From positions 1-11,189 of the forward strand of contig DVMC01000140.1 of assembly GCA_018715165.1 (NCBI GenBank): a stretch of DNA of 11,189 nt, given 5' to 3'. Below are positions 6,922-11,189 of this stretch, piece after piece. The notes beneath the pieces are model-generated. The model saw nothing but the letters and a program-made list of their open reading frames with translations. It had not been told where the DNA came from and searched no databases. The DNA comes from Limiplasma pullistercoris (lineage in GTDB: Bacteria > Bacillota > Clostridia > Christensenellales > Aristaeellaceae). The position numbers were made by a program, and so were the translations under genes. The first letter of the stretch is position 1; every line of letters begins with the position of its first letter.

Positions 6922-6960
6922 CGTCGGAAAAGCCCGGCTGGCGCCGAGCTTTTCCGACGC
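6922..6960. repeat. Dispersed hairpin element, copy B (feoA-feoB spacer)
   Basis: There is a perfect 12-bp stem (CGTCGGAAAAGC at 6922-6933 with 6948-6959) and a 4-bp inner stem (CGGC with GCCG) around a short loop. Its last 18 bases (6943-6960) are identical to 2953-2970 in copy A. It ends directly at the feoA stop codon (6961-6963). Being between feoA and feoB in the same transcript, it could set feoB expression as a partial terminator, or protect the feoA mRNA end. Confidence 0.8.
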
Positions 6961-7188
6961 TCACCGGAGGGTGATTTTTCTGGCGTCGTCCAGGCGCAGG
7001 GTCAGGGCGTAGCCGCGCAGGCGAATCTCCACCGGGTCGCCCATGGGGGCGGTTTTTTGCAGGAGCACGGTCACGCCGGGCGTGATGCCCATGTCCAGGA
7101 GGTGGCGGTGCAGCGCGTCCTCGCCGCCGACGGCGGCCACCACGCCGCTCTCGCCGGGCTTGAGGTCTGCCAGAGTACGGGTATCCAC
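6961..7188 (-). CDS. feoA: Ferrous iron transport protein A
   Basis: This 75-residue protein is a small cytosolic SH3-like partner of FeoB, required for Fe2+ uptake in several bacteria. The family pattern is clear: LADLKPGESGVVAAV, then a HRHLLDMGITPGVTVLLQKTAPMGDPVEIRLRGYALTLR core and an IKL-like end (KITLR). The conserved DMGITPG turn is at residues 32-38. Length is typical. The start is ATG 7188 with a G-rich site (AAAGGGGG) upstream. It begins 42 bp after the glycosyltransferase stop; no separate promoter is clear in that gap, so it is either co-transcribed with that gene or driven from inside it. No Fur box could be identified by eye. Confidence 0.95.
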   Translation of the reverse strand: MDTRTLADLKPGESGVVAAVGGEDALHRHLLDMGITPGVTVLLQKTAPMGDPVEIRLRGYALTLRLDDARKITLR

Positions 7189-7230
7189 GGGAAGGACCCC
7201 CTTTCGGGTGCAGGATGGAAGCGGGCTGCC

Positions 7231-8559
7231 TTAGCCCGCCGGGGCGGAGGCCGCCGGGCCGGGCGGCGCGGGGCGGTTTTGCTCCAGCGCCGGGTCGGGC
7301 GGCAGGCCCTCCTCACGCAGCCACTTGCGCAGCTCGTGCTCGATGATGTTGGCCGCGATCACCTCGCCCTGCTCCAGGCGCAGGCGCTCGCCCAGCTCGC
7401 GCGCGGCCACACGGTATTTGGGCGTTTCGGTCAGGTCCGTGAGGGCGCGCGCCAGGCGCGGCGCGGTCAGCCGGTCGCGCGGGATGGCGTGCGGGCCGAG
7501 GCCCAGCGCCTTAACCCGCGTCGCCCAGAAGGGCTGGTCGCCGCCGAAGGGCACCACCAGCGTGGGCCGCCCCGCCGTGATGCCCGCCGCCGTGGTGCCC
7601 GCGCCGCCGTGATGCACCACGGCGCTCACCCGGTCAAACAGCCAGTCATGCGGCACGAAGCCCGCGACGTAAAGGTTTTCCTCCGGGGGGACCGTCACGC
7701 CGCCCCAGCCGGTGGACAAAACCGCCCTGACGCCGCTCTCGCGCACGGCCTCGCGCACGATGTCCAGCGTCTCGGCCATGTCCCCGGCGTTCATGGAGCC
7801 AAAGCCGATGTACACCGGCTTTTCGCCCGCGGCGAGGAAGTCATCCAGGGCCGGGTCGGGCTGATAGCTGCTCTCGCGGCGGTCCAGCCAGAAGCCCGTC
7901 ATGTGGATGTTCTCCCCCCAGCGCGCGGGGCGCGGCATGATCAGCGGGCTGATGGCGTAGAGCACCGGGATGAGGTGCCCGCACAGCTCGTAGCTGGGGG
8001 CCGCCTCCAGCTTGCGCGGGCTCATGCCCCGCGACTGCCGCCAGTCGGAAAGGTAATATTTCTCCAGCGTGCTGATGAGCAGGTGGCCCAGCTGGTAGGT
8101 CGCCAGGTTCCACGCCTTGCCCACCCGCTGCCCCGGCGCGGACGCGATGGGCGCCTGCGGGTTGGGGTCGATGGGGAAATAATGCGTCTGGACATAGGGC
8201 ACGCGGCGCATCTCCGCCAGGGACTGGAACACCTGGCCGAAATACGTGCCGATAATGGCCTGCGCGCCCTCGGTCGCGGCCTCCAGGTCGGCAAGGAACG
8301 GCTCGATGAACTCGCGCATGGTGTCGCGCACCTGCTTGAGAAACGCCACGCCGTTGGCCCCGTTCATCAGGTTGGCCATGAAGGTTTTCACATCGCCGCT
8401 CACGGGCCTGAAGCCCAGCCCCTCGGCCCGCACGGCGGATTCAAAGGTCGCAAAGGCGCAGATGGACACCTCGTGCCCGCGGCGCCTGAGCTCGCGCCCC
8501 AGCACCAGGTAGGGGCGCACGTCGCCGGTGGAGCCTATGCAGATCATCGTGATGCGCAT
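7231..8559 (-). CDS. GT1-type glycosyltransferase (sterol/macrolide glucosyltransferase-like)
   Basis: This 442-residue protein has the two-lobe GT-B fold of UDP-sugar-dependent transferases that glycosylate lipids or small hydrophobic molecules. The N-terminus MRITMICIGSTGDVRPYLVLGRELRRRGHEV is the acceptor-side Rossmann start. The C-terminal donor site has VYIGFGSM (249-256), HHGGAGTTAAGITAGRPTLVVPFGGDQPFWATRV (316-349), with the GGDQPFWA that contacts the sugar nucleotide. These resemble the UDP-glucose:sterol glucosyltransferase and macrolide transferase groups (CAZy GT1). The last 20 or so residues are a Pro/Ala-rich tail. The start is ATG 8559; the strong AAAGGAGG lies about 12 nt upstream, a rather long spacing. 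It has its own sigma-A-type promoter at 8608-8636 and leads the minus-strand series towards feoA. Whether it belongs functionally with iron uptake is doubtful; the acceptor is unknown. Confidence 0.9.
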   Translation of the reverse strand: MRITMICIGSTGDVRPYLVLGRELRRRGHEVSICAFATFESAVRAEGLGFRPVSGDVKTFMANLMNGANGVAFLKQVRDTMREFIEPFLADLEAATEGAQAIIGTYFGQVFQSLAEMRRVPYVQTHYFPIDPNPQAPIASAPGQRVGKAWNLATYQLGHLLISTLEKYYLSDWRQSRGMSPRKLEAAPSYELCGHLIPVLYAISPLIMPRPARWGENIHMTGFWLDRRESSYQPDPALDDFLAAGEKPVYIGFGSMNAGDMAETLDIVREAVRESGVRAVLSTGWGGVTVPPEENLYVAGFVPHDWLFDRVSAVVHHGGAGTTAAGITAGRPTLVVPFGGDQPFWATRVKALGLGPHAIPRDRLTAPRLARALTDLTETPKYRVAARELGERLRLEQGEVIAANIIEHELRKWLREEGLPPDPALEQNRPAPPGPAASAPAG

Positions 8560-8607
8560 GCCGGACGGGAACCTCCTTTCGGAAAAAAAGGGCGATTTCG
8601 CCTACAC

Positions 8608-8636
8608 AGTATACCGCAGTTGCGCCGGAAAAGCAA
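8608..8636 (-). promoter_or_regulatory. Sigma-A-type promoter for the glycosyltransferase (and perhaps feo) transcript
   Basis: On the minus strand there is TTGCTT (8636-8631), a 17-bp spacer and TATACT (8613-8608). Transcription would start near 8601, giving a leader of about 40 nt before ATG 8559. A small hairpin GGCG-AAAT-CGCC followed by C and seven T's lies at the start of that leader (8602 down to 8583). Confidence 0.75.
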
Positions 8637-8666
8637 TGCGGCGCGCGCGCAGCGGCCGCCCGCCGC

Positions 8667-8704
8667 AAATTTTGCCGGGCATTGAAATTTGCCGCGCGGC
8701 ATTG
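8667..8704 (+). repeat. Tandem direct repeat overlapping the plus-strand promoter
   Basis: Two adjacent near-copies, AAATTTTGCCGGGCATTG (8667-8684) and AAATTTGCCGCGCGGCATTG (8685-8704), differ by small gaps. The -35 box spans their junction and the second copy fills the -35/-10 spacer, which is where a regulator could bind. Confidence 0.55.
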
Positions 8705-8710
8705 TATAAT
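8682..8710 (+). promoter_or_regulatory. Sigma-A-type promoter for the pseudo-receiver/SPFH operon
   Basis: TTGAAA (8682-8687), a 17-bp spacer and a perfect TATAAT (8705-8710). The start of transcription should be near 8717, about 30 nt before the GTG at 8748. This rules out the upstream ATG at 8682 as the start codon of the gene, since it lies within the promoter. It is divergent from the promoter at 8608-8636; the two -35 boxes are about 45 bp apart. Confidence 0.85.
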
Positions 8711-8747
8711 AAATGTCGAATACGGACAGGCATATGGAGGGAAACGA

Positions 8748-9542
8748 GTGTACAGACTGCTGATCGTCACCACGGACCAGGCTACGAAGGACATGCTGGC
8801 CGCCATGGAGGGCTGGGAGGCCCTCGGCGTCAAGCCGCCGCGCGTGCGCGAAACCGTGGAGGATGCCGTGGAGTGCATGAAAAAGCATCCCATCGATGCC
8901 ATCGCCGTTGAGGATGCGCCCGCCTTCGCGCCGCTGGCGGATTATCTGGAACGGCAGGCGCCCGCCATGCCGGTGTTCGCCATCGAAAGCGACGCCCAAA
9001 AGCAGCTCGAAACGGTCCGCCAGGCCGTCAACCTGCTCACCCGCCTGCGCGCCGACGACTCCAACGACGAGTACGACCCCGCCTATATGATGGAAAAGCA
9101 GCGCTCCCGCTGGCTGCGCAAGGTCATCGCCGGGCTGGAGCCCACCGCCGCCGGCATCGAGCGCGGGCTGCGCCTCTACCGCTGCGCCATGCGTCCCGGC
9201 GTGCCCTGTGTGCTCGCCCGCCTCGGCGTGCCTGAGGACGACGGCTTTATGACCGAGCGCTGGCACTACGGCGGTGAACGCCTCGAAACCGCGCTGCGCA
9301 ACTTCTTCGGCCGCGAGCACGGCCATATGCTTTTGCGGGTGGCCGTCGTCTCCCCGCAGGAGGTGCGCGTGCTGTGCTACCCCCGCGACGAGCGCGAGGG
9401 CTTGAGCGAAAACGCCGCCTTCGAATACGTGCAGGAAACCATCGAGCAGATCGCCCGGTACCTGGGGCTGGCGCTCAAGGTGCTGGAGGTGCGCCGCATC
9501 GCCGGGCTGTGCGACTTCGCCGCCGAAAACGACGCGATCTGA
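8748..9542 (+). CDS. Receiver-like protein without output domain (YesN-type pseudo-response regulator)
   Basis: This 264-residue protein has no clear named family. The N-terminus, read as (M)YRLLIVTTDQ...EGWEALGVKPPRVRETVEDAVECMKKHPIDAIAVED, closely follows the receiver domain of YesN/AraC-type response regulators (usually YRLLIVDDE...WEALGF). The acidic pair is changed to Thr8-Thr9, and the phosphate-accepting Asp position appears to be Glu55, so ordinary phosphorylation is unlikely. The QRSRWLRKVIAGL segment (119-130) resembles the helix after the receiver in YesN proteins. The remaining part is a mixed alpha/beta region of unknown function, and the AraC DNA-binding domain is absent. The start is GTG 8748, with GGAGGG (8736-8741) upstream and a promoter that excludes the earlier ATG. 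The SPFH gene follows after 36 bp and is surely co-transcribed. The receiver assignment is my reading of motifs; function is unknown. Confidence 0.75.
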   Translation: MYRLLIVTTDQATKDMLAAMEGWEALGVKPPRVRETVEDAVECMKKHPIDAIAVEDAPAFAPLADYLERQAPAMPVFAIESDAQKQLETVRQAVNLLTRLRADDSNDEYDPAYMMEKQRSRWLRKVIAGLEPTAAGIERGLRLYRCAMRPGVPCVLARLGVPEDDGFMTERWHYGGERLETALRNFFGREHGHMLLRVAVVSPQEVRVLCYPRDEREGLSENAAFEYVQETIEQIARYLGLALKVLEVRRIAGLCDFAAENDAI

Positions 9543-9578
9543 CCCATTGTTCCGGTTTGGGAAGGAGAGAATTCGCCC

Positions 9579-10739
9579 ATGGGATTGTTTGATATGGTTC
9601 GCGGCCAGCTGATCGACGTCATCGAATGGACCGATGATTCGAGCGATACGCTGGTGCACAAATACGACATGAACGGCAAGGACATCATGATGGGCGCGCA
9701 GCTCACCGTGCGCGAAAGCCAGGCCGCCGTCTTTGTGGACGAGGGCCGCCTGGCCGACGTGTTCGGCCCCGGCCGCTACGAGCTGACCACCCGCAACCTG
9801 CCCGTGATGACCAGCCTGCGCGCGTGGAAGTTCGGCTTCAACTCGCCCTTCAAAAGCGACGTGTACTTCGTCTCCACCCGGCAGTTCATGGACCGCAAAT
9901 GGGGCACCGCCAACCCCGTGATGATGCGCGACAGCGAGTTTGGCATGATCCGCATCCGCGCGTTCGGGTCCTTTGCCTTCCGCGTCAAGGACCCCGCCGC
10001 CTTCATGCGCGAGGTGTTCGGCACCAGCTCCCTCTTTACCGCCGAGGGCGTCGAGGGGCAGATTCGAAGCCTCGCCGTGAGCGCCCTGAGCGACGCCATC
10101 GCCGAGAGCGGCATCCCCGCGCTGGACCTGGCCGCCAGGTATGACGAGCTTTCCCGCCGCGCGCTGGATACCCTCGCCCCCCGCGTGGCGGGCCTGGGCC
10201 TTGAGCTGTGCGGCTTCGTGATTGAGAACATCAGCCTGCCCGAAGAGGTCGAAAAGGCCATCGACCGCCGTACCTCGATGGGCGTGGCGGGCGATCTGAA
10301 CCGCTACGCGCAGTTCCAGGCCGCCGAGGCCATGCGCGAGGCCGCGTCCAACCCCGGCGGCATGGCCGGCATGGGCGTGGGCATGGGCGCGGGCGCGGTC
10401 GTGGGGCAGATGTTCGCGCAGAGCCTGAACGGCGCGGCGGCCGGAGTGGCTGGTGGCGCTGCTGGTGCGGCGGGCGTGGCTGGTGCTGCGGCTGGTGCGG
10501 CCGGTGGCGCGGGCGCTGCTGGCGCGGGTGCTGCGGCTGGCGCTGCGGCTGGCGCTGCGGCTTCTGGCGCTGCGGGCGTGTGCGCCGGGTGCGGCGCGGC
10601 GCTGCCGGCGGGCAGCCGGTTCTGCCCCGCGTGCGGCGCGCCCTGCGGGCAGCCCGCCGAGCGCTTCTGCCCCGGTTGCGGGCGCAAGGCCGAGCCGGGC
10701 GCGAAGTTCTGCGCGGGCTGCGGGCAGAAGCTGGGATGA
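9579..10739 (+). CDS. SPFH-domain protein with C-terminal double zinc ribbon (YdjI-like)
   Basis: This 386-residue protein belongs to the SPFH group often labelled 'virion core protein-like', of which B. subtilis YdjI is a relative; YdjI works with PspA at stressed membranes. The SPFH core covers about residues 38-235, with VRESQAAVFVDEGRLADVFGPGRYEL, WKFGFNSPFKSDVYF, KWGTANPVMMRDSEFGMIRIRAFGSFAFRVKD and ENISLPEEVEKAIDRRTSMG. A Gly/Met-rich turn (260-280) and a long Ala/Gly linker (about 285-333) lead to two zinc ribbons: CxxC...CxxC at Cys335/338/349/352 and Cys364/367/378/381. There is no signal peptide or clear membrane helix, so it is probably a cytosolic protein that sits on the membrane. 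The start is ATG 9579 with GGAAGGAGAG upstream. Second gene of the operon with the pseudo-receiver; PspA is not in the window. Confidence 0.93.
   Translation: MGLFDMVRGQLIDVIEWTDDSSDTLVHKYDMNGKDIMMGAQLTVRESQAAVFVDEGRLADVFGPGRYELTTRNLPVMTSLRAWKFGFNSPFKSDVYFVSTRQFMDRKWGTANPVMMRDSEFGMIRIRAFGSFAFRVKDPAAFMREVFGTSSLFTAEGVEGQIRSLAVSALSDAIAESGIPALDLAARYDELSRRALDTLAPRVAGLGLELCGFVIENISLPEEVEKAIDRRTSMGVAGDLNRYAQFQAAEAMREAASNPGGMAGMGVGMGAGAVVGQMFAQSLNGAAAGVAGGAAGAAGVAGAAAGAAGGAGAAGAGAAAGAAAGAAASGAAGVCAGCGAALPAGSRFCPACGAPCGQPAERFCPGCGRKAEPGAKFCAGCGQKLG
10431..10577 (+). repeat. Ala/Gly-coding low-complexity repeat inside the SPFH gene
   Basis: The linker is coded by GCTGGTGCG/GGCGCTGCG-type triplets. It includes two perfect 12-bp units GCTGCGGCTGGC (10530-10541 and 10542-10553) and a third partial one. 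All units are multiples of three, so slippage would change linker length without breaking the frame. Confidence 0.8.
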
Positions 10740-10935
10740 GGCGTGAGGGTGCGACCGGGACGCGCCGGGTGCGGATGGTGTGTGGTGTGCAGCGAGTGCT
10801 GATGCTGCCGGTGGTGTTGCTGCGGGCGGCGCGGCGGGCGGATGCTGATGTTGCCGGGCGCAGATGCTGGGCCGGGTGCGGTGTGCGCCGGGTCAGGCCG
10901 ATTGGAAAAATTGAGAATTAAGGAAGCAATGACGC
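10740..10935. other. G-rich spacer after the SPFH gene, no gene seen
   Basis: The plus strand is G/T-rich and has scattered GATGCTG and TGCTGCGGG words like the linker coding above. Frames that are open here lack ribosome-binding sites and any recognisable protein motif. The last 30 bases are AT-rich. Nothing further can be supported. Confidence 0.5.
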
Positions 10936-10971
10936 GCGGCGTCCTCCCCCATGGGGGGGGGAGGGCGTCGC
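10936..10971 (+). terminator. Hairpin terminator downstream of the SPFH operon
   Basis: A 15-bp stem (10936-10950 with 10957-10971, two G-U pairs), with a run of C's facing a run of G's and a 6-nt loop, followed by only three T's. The position, before the next promoter, supports a terminator; the weak T tail lowers confidence. It is about 200 bp after the stop codon. Confidence 0.65.
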
Positions 10972-11022
10972 TTTGCGTTGGGGCGCGGTGTATAAACAAA
11001 CTGTAAACACGGCGAACATGGC

Positions 11023-11051
11023 TTGACTTGGGCATGCGGCGGGCGTACAAT
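11023..11051 (+). promoter_or_regulatory. Sigma-A-type promoter for the MarR-like gene
   Basis: TTGACT (11023-11028), a 17-bp spacer and TACAAT (11046-11051), close to consensus. Transcription should begin near 11058, so the palindrome at 11062-11077 lies in the first transcribed bases. Confidence 0.85.
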
Positions 11052-11061
11052 GCTCATACTG

Positions 11062-11077
11062 TGTTAGCCGGCTAACA
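11062..11077. promoter_or_regulatory. Perfect 16-bp palindromic operator, MarR/SlyA-like
   Basis: TGTTAGCCGGCTAACA is a perfect palindrome. Its inner TTAGCnnGCTAA matches the form of known SlyA/MarR boxes (TTAGCAAGCTAA). The position just after the -10 box fits repression, probably by the product of the gene that follows. Confidence 0.75.
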
Positions 11078-11102
11078 AAAACCGGCGGAGGAGGGAGCGG
11101 CC

Positions 11103-11189
11103 TTGGAGGAGGAAACCCGGCTGATGCTGCGCATGCTCTCGGCGGTGCGGCTGTATTTTGAGAAGGCGCGGGCCGAGATGGGCGGCGGG
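11103..11189 (+). CDS. Probable MarR-family transcriptional regulator, N-terminal fragment
   Basis: Only 29 codons are in the window. The likely start is TTG 11103, with GGAGGAGGGAG at 11087-11097 and about 7 nt spacing; ATG 11124 in the same frame is an alternative with a second GGAGGAGG before it. The residues EEETRLMLRMLSAVRLYFEKARAEM form an amphipathic helix as at the dimer end of MarR proteins, but this is too short to prove a family. The MarR-type palindrome in its promoter is the stronger argument and suggests autorepression. The regulated target beyond the window edge is unknown. Confidence 0.55.
   Translation, partial: MEEETRLMLRMLSAVRLYFEKARAEMGGG

Noticed and set aside
7189..7230. 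Riboswitch or Fur box before feoA
   Set aside because: The gap is just 42 bp and I could not find a Fur-type palindrome or a known riboswitch core.
7057..8685. Plus-strand open frame of about 540 codons
   Set aside because: Antisense to feoA and the glycosyltransferase; composition typical of a GC-driven shadow frame.
8544..9659. Minus-strand open frame of about 370 codons
   Set aside because: Antisense to the pseudo-receiver gene, which has a good promoter, GTG start and ribosome-binding site in the other direction.
10304..11050. Minus-strand Pro/Ala/His-rich open frame
   Set aside because: Antisense to the Ala/Gly linker and G-rich spacer; low complexity only.

Overview
The window is very GC-rich DNA that most likely comes from an anaerobic, gut-type member of the Firmicutes (Clostridia). 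This is inferred from the clear sigma-A-type promoters, strong GGAGG ribosome-binding sites, GTG/TTG starts, a Feo iron system with its small Cys-rich partner, an oxygen-sensitive NrdG activase, and an SPFH/zinc-ribbon protein and a YesN-like receiver of types common in Firmicutes. The species cannot be named from this sequence. High GC content produces long open frames antisense to nearly every real gene; these were discarded.

Layout. (1) Positions 1-2384, plus strand: the 3' part of a type IIA topoisomerase subunit A gene, then a GNAT acetyltransferase. (2) Positions 2385-2973: about 590 bp without a gene but with much structure: a hairpin terminator, four tandem 19-bp repeats, and a chain of seven hairpins that ends in a short element found again between feoA and feoB. 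(3) Positions 2974-8559, minus strand (read from right to left): a GT1-type glycosyltransferase, feoA, feoB, a 53-residue FeoB-associated Cys-rich membrane protein, nrdG and the asparaginase gene ansA. feoB, the small gene and nrdG are packed with a 12-nt gap and an 8-nt overlap, so ferrous iron uptake is tied to an iron-sulfur radical SAM enzyme. (4) Positions 8560-8747: a divergent promoter region with a good promoter on each strand. (5) Positions 8748-10739, plus strand: a two-gene operon coding for a degenerate receiver-like protein with no DNA-binding domain, then an SPFH-domain protein with an Ala/Gly linker and two C-terminal zinc ribbons. (6) Positions 10740-11189: a G-rich gap, a terminator, a strong promoter with a 16-bp perfect palindrome just downstream of its -10 box, and the first 29 codons of a probable MarR-family regulator.

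The least explained parts are the pseudo-receiver/SPFH operon, a His- and Arg-rich insertion in the FeoB G domain, and the structured gap at 2385-2973. No phage, transposase, CRISPR, tRNA or rRNA was seen.
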